52,903 nucleotides of DNA from Armatimonadota bacterium (GCA_016235455.1 JACRKZ010000156.1:1-52903); one strand, 5' to 3'; positions 24,045-33,286 are shown, counted from the first letter of the stretch. The notes: generated from the sequence alone by a model not told the origin. Program-made: numbers and translations.

Positions 24045-25823
24045 CTACGCCGACGGGATCCCCAGCGCCTCGTTCCAGGCCCGCAACTGCGCCACACGCG
24101 TCGTGGGTTCGGGCGACGGCGTGAACGGCCGGCCGCGCCCATCGAGGAACAGGCCGACCACGCCGCCGGTCACCTCGCGCGAGACTTCGCGGCCGGGGCC
24201 CGCGCCCATGTCGAAGCCGCGCGCCGGCCGAACCGTCACTTCACAGCACTCGCCTACGCCCAGCGGCACCAGCCTCAGTTCACCCGCGCCCAGTGTGATG
24301 TCACCGCCGGGCAAGCCGCTGATGGTGGCCACGTCGTTGGTCTTGGCGTCCACCTTGCCGCGTGGCGCGATAGCCATGCCCAGTGGCACCAGGCAGTCGC
24401 GCTCGAAGACCTCAGTGGCCGCCTCCGGCAGCACCGTGGAGAGCACACCCAGGTGCGGCATCATGAAGATGCTGTCGACCGCCAGTTCGGTGAAGCCCTC
24501 GGGCTGGAAGGCGTCGAGCATCATCAAGGCCGACTCGGCGCGGCGCGGCGCATGCGACAGGCAACCGCCCGAGCCGATGATCAGGCCCAGGTTCATGAGG
24601 TTGACCAGCGTGCCGCCGGTGGCTTCGTCCAGCACGCGGCCGACGATGGTCTCCTGGCGCGTGCCCTTGAGCGAGGTGGCCAGCGAGCGGTGGTGCTCCA
24701 GAGCCAGGCGCAGTGCCTCACGGGCCAAGGCCTGTTCCACGCCGAGGCTGGCCAGGTCCTGGGGAATGGTGGTCGGGCGGATCATCTTGTTGCGCAGGCT
24801 GTTGCGCAATGCGTCCTCGGCCATCTCGAACGGCAGCCAACGCAGCACGTTGGCCGCGCCAGCGGCCGCCAGCACGTTGCAGATGCTGTAGCTCATGCCC
24901 AGGTTGGCGCTCACCGTGCGCGTGTATTCGGGGCCGAACACGCTGAACACGTCGGTCGTCGCGCCGCCGATGTCGACCGCCAACACGTCCACGCCGCGCT
25001 TGGCGGCCACCTGTTGCACGAGGATGCCCACGGCATTGGGCGTGGACAGGATATCGGCCGAAGTCCAGGCCTTGAGCTTGTGGTAACCGGGCGCATGCTC
25101 CATGACATGCTCGAGGAACAACTCATGGACCGCCTCGCGCGCGGGTCCGAGGTTCTCGGTCTCGGGCGTCGGGCGGATGTTGTCCACCACACGCAGGTCG
25201 GTGGCTCGGCCCAGGATGGCGACGATGTCGTCACGAATGACCTTGTTGCCCGCGTAGATCACGGGCAGGTTGTAGGCGGCGCCCAGCCGCGGCTTGGGGT
25301 CGGCGGCCAGGATGAACTCGGCCAACTCGACCACATTGTCGCTCTGGCCGCCATCGGTGCCACCGGCCAACAGGATCATGTCCGGCCGCAGCCGGCGAAT
25401 CTGCTCGATGCGCTCATGCTCGGCGCGGCCGTCATCGATACTGACCACGTCCATGACGATGGCGCCCGCGCCCAAGGCGGCGCGCTCGGCGCTTTCGGCG
25501 GTGATCTTGGCCACCACGCCGGCCACGGTCATCTGCAGGCCGCCACCCGCGCTCGAGGTGCTCAGGTACATATCCACGCCACGGTCGGTGCCGTGCTCGA
25601 TGAGGATGCCGTCGGCCGTGGTGATAGTGCGACCGGTCAGGTCCTCGACCTCGCGCGCCGCGGTCAGCACGCCCACCGTCACGTCGTCGAACGGCGCTTC
25701 CACGGTGGTCGGCGCCTCGCCCCGGCAAGCCAGCCGATAGCCGGTGTCGGTCTTCTCGATCAGAATGGCCTTGGTCGTCGTGCTGCCGCAGTCCGTAGCC
25801 AGAATGGTCCGCACGTCACTCAT
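24045..25823 (-). CDS. MutL/GlmL-type ASKHA ATPase (coenzyme B12 mutase-associated)
   Basis: 592 aa. ILATDCGSTTTKAILIE at the N-terminus and VLAVDIGGATTDVFSV in the middle are the two phosphate motifs of the ASKHA (actin/Hsp70/acetate kinase) fold, and the sequence between (ILLAGGTDGGQSDNVVELAE, YAGNKVI) is typical of the MutL family found beside glutamate mutase (mutS/mutE) and related B12 mutases, where it is thought to reactivate the enzyme. It is not the DNA-repair MutL. No mutase subunit is in the window, so here it is an orphan and its client is unknown. It starts at the ATG at 25823 with GAGAGAG upstream. Confidence 0.85.
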   Translation of the reverse strand: MSDVRTILATDCGSTTTKAILIEKTDTGYRLACRGEAPTTVEAPFDDVTVGVLTAAREVEDLTGRTITTADGILIEHGTDRGVDMYLSTSSAGGGLQMTVAGVVAKITAESAERAALGAGAIVMDVVSIDDGRAEHERIEQIRRLRPDMILLAGGTDGGQSDNVVELAEFILAADPKPRLGAAYNLPVIYAGNKVIRDDIVAILGRATDLRVVDNIRPTPETENLGPAREAVHELFLEHVMEHAPGYHKLKAWTSADILSTPNAVGILVQQVAAKRGVDVLAVDIGGATTDVFSVFGPEYTRTVSANLGMSYSICNVLAAAGAANVLRWLPFEMAEDALRNSLRNKMIRPTTIPQDLASLGVEQALAREALRLALEHHRSLATSLKGTRQETIVGRVLDEATGGTLVNLMNLGLIIGSGGCLSHAPRRAESALMMLDAFQPEGFTELAVDSIFMMPHLGVLSTVLPEAATEVFERDCLVPLGMAIAPRGKVDAKTNDVATISGLPGGDITLGAGELRLVPLGVGECCEVTVRPARGFDMGAGPGREVSREVTGGVVGLFLDGRGRPFTPSPEPTTRVAQLRAWNEALGIPSA

Positions 25824-25901
25824 CGGGTCGCTCTCTCAAATGCCAGTCGCCCGCTGGCGCGGGCGACGAGGGGCACACTTGAAGATGGTACCGCAAGGGC
25901 G

Positions 25902-27059
25902 CTACTTGTAGCCCTTCTTGCGTTCGGCGGCGAGCTCTTCCTCGGCCGCGGTAGCGACCTTGCCCACGTCCTGGTTCAGCCGAGATACCTCGGCCGCGGC
26001 GTTGCCGTTGGCCAGCGCGTAGGTGCGGTAGGCTTCGAGCGGAGCCATGCCGGGCGCGTCCGACTTGTCGGGCTCGCGTTTGAGGTCGGCCGACGGCGGC
26101 GGCAGCACGGGCGTGGTCAGCTGGGCGCCTTGGCCCGAATGCAGCGCGCCGAGCGCGAGCGTGGCCTTCCAGCGCACGTCCTCGGGCTCCTTGGCGTTTT
26201 TGGCCAGCGACAGCAGGTTGGCTTCCACCGTGCTCTTGGCCGAGCCCAGGCCGGGCGCGCCCTGAGCCAGCGCCAGGGCCACGCGCGCGCGGATCTTGTC
26301 ATCGGGATCGGCCAGCAGGCTGGACAGCGTGCCCACCTGCTCCCAGGCGGCGAAGGCGACCACGGCCTCGATGGCCAGCAGCCGCACGTCCGTCGTCATG
26401 GCCGTGTCCTGGGCCACCTTGGCCACTTCGATACCGACCTGCGACTTGAGCTTGGCGCGGCCCTGCTGGTCCTGCTGTTCCTCGGTGAGCTTGGCATCGC
26501 CGGCGCAGACCGGCGCCTTGGCCAGGCTGGTCAGCACGATGATGGCGCTGTAGCGCAGGTCGGCGTCGGGCCGGGTCAGCACGTTCAGCAACCGCGGCAG
26601 GCCATCGTTGAACACTGCGCGCTTGAGGTTGAGCGAGCGAGCGTAAGCTTCGGGGTCGAGCTGGCGCTCATCCTCGGTCTTCTCGGCGAAGCCCACCGGG
26701 CCGGAGAAGCCGGCCAGCGCCGCTTGCGCCACGCCCTTGTTCTCGTCGTCGAGCAGCTTGATGGCGGTGGCCAGCGCCTGCGGGCGAACGGTTTCGCAGC
26801 TCTTGGCCAGCTCGGGGTCCGTCGGCGGCTTGGCGGTGGCCAGGCCGATGAGCTTGCCGACGGCCTCTTTGCGCTTGGCCTGGTCGCTGCCCGCGAGCGC
26901 CTTGGACTGATCGGCGAAGGTCTTGGCCGGGTCTTCCTGGTCCTTCTTCTCTTCTTCGCCGGCGGTGCCCTCAAGCCACTGATTGAGCTTGGCGCACCCA
27001 CCCAGCCAGGGCGTGGTCAACCCCATCACCAATGCCAGGAACAACACATGCGGCCGCAT
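25902..27059 (-). CDS. Lipoprotein with HEAT-like helical repeats
   Basis: 385 aa. The ATG at 27059 has GGAGAG 8 nt upstream; an in-frame TTG four codons earlier is not needed. A lipoprotein signal ends in WLGGC (lipobox Cys at 21), so the protein is membrane-anchored outside the cytoplasm. From about residue 65 to 300, paired helices of HEAT type recur (LRYSAIIVLTSLAKA, VRLLAIEAVVAFAAWEQ, IRARVALALAQGA, VRWKATLALGALHSG). A charged linker (GEEEKKDQEDPAK) follows the anchor. HEAT solenoids bind other proteins; the partner is unknown. Confidence 0.8.
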   Translation of the reverse strand: MRPHVLFLALVMGLTTPWLGGCAKLNQWLEGTAGEEEKKDQEDPAKTFADQSKALAGSDQAKRKEAVGKLIGLATAKPPTDPELAKSCETVRPQALATAIKLLDDENKGVAQAALAGFSGPVGFAEKTEDERQLDPEAYARSLNLKRAVFNDGLPRLLNVLTRPDADLRYSAIIVLTSLAKAPVCAGDAKLTEEQQDQQGRAKLKSQVGIEVAKVAQDTAMTTDVRLLAIEAVVAFAAWEQVGTLSSLLADPDDKIRARVALALAQGAPGLGSAKSTVEANLLSLAKNAKEPEDVRWKATLALGALHSGQGAQLTTPVLPPPSADLKREPDKSDAPGMAPLEAYRTYALANGNAAAEVSRLNQDVGKVATAAEEELAAERKKGYK

Positions 27060-27148
27060 AGAGCTCTCCAAAGGAAACCATCGTCTGGACGGTGCGAATG
27101 TAGCATAGATCGGGCGCGCGCGTCAAACGCGGCGGGTGCGGCGGGTGC

Positions 27149-28369
27149 CTAGGCCAGGAGCTGCGCCAGCGAGATGGCCCACAGCCGGTCGCCAAGCGAC
27201 ACTGATGTCTCCCCGTTGTATGCCAGGATACCGGCGTTGACCTGCGGCGCGCGGTCGATGAAGGCGCGCAGACCGGCCAGATCGCCTGGGCCGAAGTGGC
27301 TGGCGGCCTTCACCTCGATGGCCAGCGTGCGGGCACCATCCTCGATGACGAAGTCGACCTCGTGCCGGCCCTGCTCCTGCCAGTAGGAGAGTCTGGCATC
27401 GGGGCGGTGGCATTCGAGCAGCGCGGCCAGGTTCTGGCCCACGTAGGTCTCGTACAGCGCGCCGCGCAAGGCGTCGTCGGTGCCGGGCGACAGGTTGTCC
27501 ATGCCGGCCAGGTGTGCGGCGAGTCCGCTGTCTGTGAAGTACAGCTTCGGCGTCTTGACCAGGCGCGAGCCGCGATTCCGCAGGTGCGGCGGCAGCCGAC
27601 GGACGAGGAACGATGTCTCCAGCAGATCGAGGTAGCGTGCCGTCGTCGTGGCGGTCAGCCGGGCCTCGCGCCCGAGCGCGCTGGCGTTGAGCATCTGGCC
27701 CGTGCGCAGCGCCGCCAGTTGCGCCAACAGGCGGAACGCCACCAGATCGGTGATCTGCGAGATCTGCCGCAGGTCGCGCTCAACGTACGTCTGCACATAC
27801 GCCCTGAACCACTCAGCCCGCCCGTCGGGCGGCGCCAGGCAGGCCGGCGGCAGCCCACCAGCCAACACCTCGTCGTCGCCCAGCGGCGGCAGGACATCGC
27901 CGGGCAGCGCCGGATCGCGCAGAAACCGCGTCAGGAACGGTTCTTGCTCGGTCTCCCCGCGCCGCTCGCGGCGCGCCATGGGGTGCAGGGTCAGGTAACC
28001 CGCGCGGCCCGCCAACGTCTCGGCCACATGGCCCAGCAGAGCGAGGTTGGCCGAGCCCGACAGCACATAGTGGCCATTGCGGCGCTCTGAGTCCACCGCG
28101 CGCTTGATGGCCATCAACAGCTCGGGACAGCGCTGCACCTCGTCGATGACCACCGGGCCAGCCAGCAGCGAGTCGGGATCGGCCTGCGCTGCCGCCAGAG
28201 TCGCGAACTCGTCGAGCGTGCGGTAGTCGTGCGTCGCGGCCAGGCTCGACTCGTGGCGCAGCAAGGTGCTCTTGCCGGCCTGACGCAGACCCGAAAGCAC
28301 TACCACCGGCAGCACCGCCATCGCGCGCGCCAACCGGCCAGTCATCTCTCGCGGCAGGTAATCTGTCAT
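27149..28369 (-). CDS. AAA_14 ATPase with DUF4143 / nuclease-like C-terminal domain
   Basis: 406 aa. Walker A is GLRQAGKST (27-35) and Walker B is VVIDEVQR (73-80), both in the form usual for the AAA_14 family. The DUF4143 domain follows (about 190-390), with a winged-helix part and a C-terminal core HEVDFVIEDGARTLAIEVKAA split as D-x(n)-E-x-K, resembling a PD-(D/E)XK nuclease fold. Members are widespread, poorly characterised, scattered by transfer, and some sit in defence or toxin-like contexts. This copy is alone and has its own promoter with an overlapping palindrome at 28387-28404. Confidence 0.85.
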   Translation of the reverse strand: MTDYLPREMTGRLARAMAVLPVVVLSGLRQAGKSTLLRHESSLAATHDYRTLDEFATLAAAQADPDSLLAGPVVIDEVQRCPELLMAIKRAVDSERRNGHYVLSGSANLALLGHVAETLAGRAGYLTLHPMARRERRGETEQEPFLTRFLRDPALPGDVLPPLGDDEVLAGGLPPACLAPPDGRAEWFRAYVQTYVERDLRQISQITDLVAFRLLAQLAALRTGQMLNASALGREARLTATTTARYLDLLETSFLVRRLPPHLRNRGSRLVKTPKLYFTDSGLAAHLAGMDNLSPGTDDALRGALYETYVGQNLAALLECHRPDARLSYWQEQGRHEVDFVIEDGARTLAIEVKAASHFGPGDLAGLRAFIDRAPQVNAGILAYNGETSVSLGDRLWAISLAQLLA

Positions 28370-28386
28370 GATCCACCACGATTTAG

Positions 28387-28404
28387 TGTCATATTGACAT
28401 TATA
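28387..28404 (-). promoter_or_regulatory. Promoter -10 with overlapping operator palindrome for the AAA_14 gene
   Basis: On the minus strand TATAAT lies at 28399-28404, 30 nt before the start codon. TGTCA-TAT-TGACA (28387-28399) is a perfect 5+5 palindrome at the expected transcription start, so a repressor could act here. A TTGACG box sits 22 nt upstream, too far for a standard spacer, so the -35 is uncertain. Confidence 0.55.
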
Positions 28405-28508
28405 GCCTGGCGAATTATGACAGATGCGTCAAGCAGTCGCAAGAGTCGGCCCGCCTATACAGCGCTGCTGGCGAACGCGGGGATCGGCCGGGAGCACAGC
28501 CAGCCAGG

Positions 28509-29285
28509 CTAGATACGCCGTACCCAGGCCTCGTCGCCGTACTTGGCCGCCGCCAGGGCCTGCGCCTCGCGCCATTCGTCGGCGCTCGGTTCGGCCACCG
28601 GCGCCGACGGCCCCAGCAGCGGCTCAAAGCCGACCGCCAGGTGCTCGGCAAACTGGTTCGGGGTCAGGTCGATGCCCAACTCGCTCAGGCAGGTCCAGCC
28701 GCGCGTGGCGCCGGCCGGCCGGCGCAGGCAGTCGGCCACCTGCTGGTCATGGACCGTGCGCGGCAGTGAGCCATGCTGGAGCACGCCGCCCAGCTTGTGG
28801 CATTGGGCGCTGCCCATGAGCTTGCGGCCGTCGACGCTCAGGTCCCCGCCCGCGGCGGAGGCGAAGCAGGCCGGGTCGTGGCTGGTGCCGCCGCCGTGGC
28901 GGTCCGACAGGGCCACGGTGATGCCCGCGCGCGCCAGTGCGGCGATGAGGCAGGCGCAGATGCGGTGGTAGGACTCGGTGATGTTGCGTATGCCGCCCAG
29001 CGCGTCGGGCGCGGCGATGACGCTGTAGGTCAACTCGTCGCCGTGCAGCACCGCGCGCCCGCCAGTCAGCCGGCGCGTGACGTCGAGCCCCCAGCGGCGG
29101 CAGGCCGCCTCGTCGACATCGGTGCTGCGTTGGCCGTAGCCCAGCGTGATGGTGTGTGGCAGCCACTCATAGACGCGGATGACGGGCGCGCCCCCGCTGG
29201 CCAGGAGCACCTCGTCGAGCGCCATGTTGAGCGCGCCGGTCAGCGGCGGCGTAACCAGCAGCCGGGCCGCCCGATCAGTGCCCAC
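28509..29285 (-). CDS. lplA: Lipoate-protein ligase A family protein
   Basis: 258 aa from the GTG at 29285, which overlaps the gcvH stop and has GAGG 5 nt upstream; a longer frame to 29345 runs antiparallel to family expectation. RRLTGGRAVLH (71-81) is the ligand loop, and K155 in DGRKLMGSAQ is the conserved lysine that contacts lipoyl-AMP. It attaches lipoate or octanoate to acceptor proteins in the cytosol. Its direct neighbour is a lipoyl acceptor (GcvH), which is probably its substrate. It could be an octanoyltransferase (LipM-type) rather than a ligase; the C-terminal accessory domain of E. coli LplA is absent. Confidence 0.85.
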   Translation of the reverse strand: MGTDRAARLLVTPPLTGALNMALDEVLLASGGAPVIRVYEWLPHTITLGYGQRSTDVDEAACRRWGLDVTRRLTGGRAVLHGDELTYSVIAAPDALGGIRNITESYHRICACLIAALARAGITVALSDRHGGGTSHDPACFASAAGGDLSVDGRKLMGSAQCHKLGGVLQHGSLPRTVHDQQVADCLRRPAGATRGWTCLSELGIDLTPNQFAEHLAVGFEPLLGPSAPVAEPSADEWREAQALAAAKYGDEAWVRRI

Positions 29286-29664
29286 CGGCCTCGCAGTGCG
29301 CGGTGTAGGCGTCGGCGTCGAGCAGGCTGTCGGCCTCGGCGGCATCGGTCACGGCGATGGTGATCAGCCAACCCGCCCCATAGGGATCGGTGTTGACCGT
29401 CTCGGGCGCGGCGTCGAGGTCGGCATTGACCGCGGTGACCGCGCCGCTCAGCGGGGCGATCAGGTCGCTGGCCGCCTTGACCGACTCGATGGTGCCGAAC
29501 GCTTCACCGGCGACCACGGCGCTGCCCACGGCCGGCAACTCGATGTAGACAACGTCGCCGAGCTGGTCCTGGGCAAAGTCGGAGATCCCGAACGTGGCCT
29601 GGTCGCCGTCGACGCGACACCACTCATGGCTCGGCAGAAAACGATGATCTGTTGGCACAAGCAT
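29275..29664 (-). CDS. gcvH: Glycine cleavage system H protein
   Basis: 129 aa, full family length. SHEWCRVDGDQATFGISDFAQDQLGD is split across the usual hairpin strands, and the lipoylated lysine is K63 in IESVKAASD. It shuttles the aminomethyl group between the glycine cleavage P, T and L proteins, or serves as a lipoyl assembly scaffold. gcvT and gcvP are not here: the only partner is lplA, overlapping by 11 nt. The separation from other gcv genes leaves open a role as a general lipoyl carrier. Confidence 0.93.
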   Translation of the reverse strand: MLVPTDHRFLPSHEWCRVDGDQATFGISDFAQDQLGDVVYIELPAVGSAVVAGEAFGTIESVKAASDLIAPLSGAVTAVNADLDAAPETVNTDPYGAGWLITIAVTDAAEADSLLDADAYTAHCEAGGH

Positions 29665-29712
29665 GGTGATTCGCGACTCCTCATCCGGATTGTACCGCGC
29701 CGCGCGGGGGCG

Positions 29713-32112
29713 TCAAGGCAGGCGGGCGGGCGGCTGCGTTTCGAGCGTGAGCACCTCAAACGGGCCGAGCGTCAGCGTCAGCGGCACGGCCGCGTCGGCG
29801 TGCAGGGCGGGCCGTTGGGCCTCCGTCCGCCACGGGCTGCGCAGCTCGAAGCCCGCCGGGGCGCCGGCCGGCAGCTCGAACGCGGCTGCCACCGTCAACG
29901 GGAACGCGCGTGGCTGGTCGTCCGGGTTGCGCAGCGTGAGCACGCCGCCGTGCTGTGGATGCCAGGCGGCGATGCCATAGACCTCGTTACGGCGCGGGTC
30001 GCCGCCGACCCAATGCGCGTCGACCAGGACCGCCTGTTTGGCGCGGGCCCAGGTGATGCACTCGGCCAGAGCGTCCCAGGCCTCGCCGGTCATCAGCGCC
30101 GGCGACAGGTACAACTCGCCGAGCCCGCTGGCATAGCCCGCGGCCATCCTCAGTTCGTGCAGGAAGCTCGTGAGATTCTGAGCCGGAGTCGGCATGCGCG
30201 CGGGGTTGGCGCGTGGGCCGAGCAAGACACCGTGGTACATGAGCGCGTTGAGCGGATAGAGCGGGCTGCGTGACGCGAAGCGGTCAAAGACCAGCGAGTC
30301 GCGGTAGTTGATCCATTGCTCGCGCGGATTGCCACGGCCAGCGAAGCTGGTGTCCTCGCCCTGGCGCCAGATGCTGTCGGCGCAGAACGTCCAGTAGGGC
30401 GAGGCCCATGTGCCGACGGTGCAGTTGACGAACAGGTCGGGGCTGGCGGCGCGCAACTCGCCGATCAGTCTGACCAGACCGTCAAGATCGGGGGCGATGG
30501 ACACCGGCGCTCCGGTGGCGTAGGCGCCACCACCGATACCATCGAACTTGAAGTAGGTCTGATGGTAGTCGCGGATCATCCTGAGGCAGGCATCGCGGAA
30601 CGCTGCGTAGTACTTCGGCCCGCCGAGCGAGAACCCGCTGGCATTGGTCTCATAGCCCTGGCTCTGCCCATAGGCTACGCGCCTGGCATGCGACTCGCCA
30701 TAGCCGCCCCACGGCGAGAGCCAGGCGCCCATGCCGGCGCCCTGTGCCGCGGCGGCGTCACGGAGCTTGGCGAAGCCGGCGGGGAAGCCGGCGTGGAACT
30801 GCCACAGCGTGTTCCAGTCGTCCCAGCCATCGTCCCACACGAAGCCGTCGAGGCCGACGCCGCGCCGGTCGTGCAACTCGGCGCCGAAGGCGCGGATGAC
30901 CTCCAGGCACTGCGCTTCGGTCATGCGTTGGCGCGGTTCGGGGTCGTCGTTGCGACCGATGTTCAGGTCGTACCAGGAGTTGTAGTGCCAGTACTGCCGG
31001 TAGGGGTGGGCGCGCTCGCGTTCCAGGTAGCCTAGAAAGGCACGGCGCAACTGCCCGGCCGGGTACACGCCGACCCCGCAGCTTGCGGTCCAGGTGGCGC
31101 CGGTGGGCAACTCCGACTGACGCGGCAGCGCGCACACCACCTCCGTCGGGGCGGCGGCGAGCCGGGCGCCGGTGACCGTCACCTGGCCCCAGGAATCGGT
31201 CTCCGTGGGCCGTCCGCCGATGGTCACGCGCAAGGTCGCGGCGGCCATGCCGGCGCGCAGTGGCAGTCGGTAGACATTGCCTTCGACGGCGTTGCCGCTG
31301 AAGCCGGGGTGCGCATCCTCGGCCAGCACCGTTCCGTCGGGGGCCAGCAGCGTCACCTTGGCGATGTCGAGGCGGTGGCTGCCGCGCTGGTAGTCGAAGC
31401 GCGCCTGCACCGCGTCGCCGGCCAGGTCGGTCAGTCGCAGGTCGAAGCCGCGCGCGCGCATCTCGGCCGGGGTCCAGCCGCCGGCCGGCTGCACCCCGTT
31501 CTGGGCCATGGGGTGTTCCACGCCGAGGAACAGGTGGTCGGTAGCCACGGGCGCGCCGTCGGTGTAGCCCACCAGCCGCGCGCCGGGCAGCGCCACGCGC
31601 GCCAGTTCGATGCGGTCGATGGCCACCGGCCCGCGACTCGCCCGCAGCTCGACCTCGCAGCGCAGATAGTGAGCGCCGTCGGTCATGACCGCCCGCCAGC
31701 GCGCCTCCAGCCCGGTCGCGGCATCGACGAACGTGGCGCGCAGCATGCGGCCGGGCAGCTGCGCTGAGCGTCGAGCCGCGCCGGCCACCGGGCGCAGCGC
31801 CGCCTCCTCTGGCTGGCCCGCGAGGGCCATGGTCGAGGAGGCCAACTCGCGAGCGCCCGAGCGTAGGTGGATGACGAACAGATTGGGGTCGCTCCAGGCC
31901 TGGTCGAGTCCCGTCTGGTCGCTGCGCAGTCGGGTCAGGCGGATGGTGCCAGCAGCGCGCGTGAACGTCGCGGTCAGCGTGTTGTTGCCGAGGGTCAGCG
32001 AATCGCGGGTCACCACGGCCCGGGTTGGCGTGATCGGCGGACCGGCGAATGGCACGCTGTCGATGGCGGCTGCGCCGAGCGCAGTGACCGCAAGCAGGCA
32101 GGCCACAAGCAT
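29713..32112 (-). CDS. Exported alpha-galactosidase-like glycoside hydrolase (GH36/melibiase clan)
   Basis: 799 aa. The ATG at 32112 has GAGAGG 8 nt upstream and starts a signal peptide (MLVACLLAVTALGAAA). Residues 20-330 form a beta-supersandwich, followed by the TIM barrel (YWHYNSWYDLN, FVWDDGWDDW). D524 in TYFKFDGIGGG is at the nucleophile position, and D587 in WRQGEDTS at the acid/base position, as in clan GH-D. The C-terminal beta domain ends the protein. Expected to remove alpha-linked galactose or a related sugar outside the cytoplasm. Confidence 0.85.
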   Translation of the reverse strand: MLVACLLAVTALGAAAIDSVPFAGPPITPTRAVVTRDSLTLGNNTLTATFTRAAGTIRLTRLRSDQTGLDQAWSDPNLFVIHLRSGARELASSTMALAGQPEEAALRPVAGAARRSAQLPGRMLRATFVDAATGLEARWRAVMTDGAHYLRCEVELRASRGPVAIDRIELARVALPGARLVGYTDGAPVATDHLFLGVEHPMAQNGVQPAGGWTPAEMRARGFDLRLTDLAGDAVQARFDYQRGSHRLDIAKVTLLAPDGTVLAEDAHPGFSGNAVEGNVYRLPLRAGMAAATLRVTIGGRPTETDSWGQVTVTGARLAAAPTEVVCALPRQSELPTGATWTASCGVGVYPAGQLRRAFLGYLERERAHPYRQYWHYNSWYDLNIGRNDDPEPRQRMTEAQCLEVIRAFGAELHDRRGVGLDGFVWDDGWDDWNTLWQFHAGFPAGFAKLRDAAAAQGAGMGAWLSPWGGYGESHARRVAYGQSQGYETNASGFSLGGPKYYAAFRDACLRMIRDYHQTYFKFDGIGGGAYATGAPVSIAPDLDGLVRLIGELRAASPDLFVNCTVGTWASPYWTFCADSIWRQGEDTSFAGRGNPREQWINYRDSLVFDRFASRSPLYPLNALMYHGVLLGPRANPARMPTPAQNLTSFLHELRMAAGYASGLGELYLSPALMTGEAWDALAECITWARAKQAVLVDAHWVGGDPRRNEVYGIAAWHPQHGGVLTLRNPDDQPRAFPLTVAAAFELPAGAPAGFELRSPWRTEAQRPALHADAAVPLTLTLGPFEVLTLETQPPARLP

Positions 32113-32140
32113 GGTCGGCACCTCTCGGTCGCGCGCCAGG

Positions 32141-33286
32141 CTACTGGAAGACCACGCCCTGGGCCAGCGCCTGGATCTCGGCGGCGCGTGCGGTGAGCAG
32201 GTCCACCGGGCCGACGGCGCGGAAGGAGACCATCTTGTCGGCGAAACCCAGCAGATACCACGAGATGGTGCGCTCGGTGTTGCCGCGGCGGTCGATGACT
32301 TCGTAATCGTGGAGCAGGAAGGCGTCGTCCGGCACGGGCAGGCGGCGACTGGCGACGATCTCGATCCACTTGTCGGTCAGCGCATACTTGCGTACGTCGG
32401 CCACGTAGGTCTCGAACGAGCGGCGGCCGAGGCTGCCGGTGACCACTTCGACCACCAGCGGGTCGTCCGCCTTGTCGGGCCGGGCCACGGCGAAGAAGCC
32501 GTCGCGTCGCTCGAAATGCCAGCCCGGCGGCGCCTTGAGCAGCGCGCCCGTGGCGGGGTCGCGCAGTTGTGTACGCGGCGGCGTGGCGGGCAGCAAGGCG
32601 GTCAGCGAGGCGCCCAGGTAGGCGGGCAGTTCCTCCGGCTTGGCCGCGCGGACGACGCTGGTCAGGCCCCAGCGCTCCAGGGTTTGCTGCAGGCGCGTGT
32701 TGCCGTCGAGCCGGTCGGCCTGGCCCACCAACAACACGGCCTTGCCGGGCGTGTTGGCTGCCTGGCCGGGCACGGGCTCAAGGACTTCAGGCACGGCGGC
32801 ATCGACCAGGAGGCAGCCGCCGAAAAGTGTCGGCTGACGCAACAGCATCTGCCAGGCCCAGGCGCCGGCCACATCCCAGCCCGAGCCGGGCTGCTTGGCG
32901 TCGGCGGTGTTCGGCACGCTGGCCAGGATGATGTCGCTGTGGATGGTGGTGTGGCTCTCGAGTGCCTGGTGCACGATGGTGGCGAAGCGCTGCTCGTCGC
33001 CACTGGGCACGGTGATCAGCAGCGCGCCACGCGGGCTGGTCAGGGCGCGCAGCCGGTTGGATTGCGCGGTCATCAGCTCGGCGCGCGGCACCAGAGACAC
33101 GACCACGGGCCATTTGTCGCCGCGCCACAGCGCGTCGGGCTGGTCGACCAGGTAGTCGGTGCCCTCCTTGGGCAGGCCCGGCGTGGCTGGCGCGACGGCC
33201 CACAACGCACCAGCAGCCAACAACGCGAGCCCCAGAACGGGGACTCGGGCGATCGCTGGCCATGGCATCGTTGTCTGTCGCCGCAT
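32141..33286 (-). CDS. Exported hypothetical protein with DcrB/PsbP-like C-terminal domain
   Basis: 381 aa with an N-terminal signal or anchor (VPVLGLALLAAGALWAVA). Residues 60-215 read as alternating beta strands and helices like an alpha/beta hydrolase core (KWPVVVSLVPR, SDIILASVPN, KAVLLVGQADRLDG), but the GxSxG elbow is absent (GSGWDVAGAWAWQ), so catalysis is doubtful. Residues about 255-381 (WHFERRDGFFAVARP to AEIQALAQGVVF) resemble the Mog1/PsbP/DcrB fold. I do not recognise the whole family. It follows the alpha/beta hydrolase gene by 98 nt. Confidence 0.65.
   Translation of the reverse strand: MRRQTTMPWPAIARVPVLGLALLAAGALWAVAPATPGLPKEGTDYLVDQPDALWRGDKWPVVVSLVPRAELMTAQSNRLRALTSPRGALLITVPSGDEQRFATIVHQALESHTTIHSDIILASVPNTADAKQPGSGWDVAGAWAWQMLLRQPTLFGGCLLVDAAVPEVLEPVPGQAANTPGKAVLLVGQADRLDGNTRLQQTLERWGLTSVVRAAKPEELPAYLGASLTALLPATPPRTQLRDPATGALLKAPPGWHFERRDGFFAVARPDKADDPLVVEVVTGSLGRRSFETYVADVRKYALTDKWIEIVASRRLPVPDDAFLLHDYEVIDRRGNTERTISWYLLGFADKMVSFRAVGPVDLLTARAAEIQALAQGVVFQ

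Noticed and set aside
24045..25823. DNA mismatch repair MutL
   Set aside because: The name is shared only; this protein has ASKHA phosphate motifs and no GHKL ATPase motifs.
24453..27152. 899-codon open frame on the + strand
   Set aside because: It runs antisense to the MutL-type and lipoprotein genes, has low-complexity Arg/Gly/His-rich sequence and no family features. It is a by-product of high GC.
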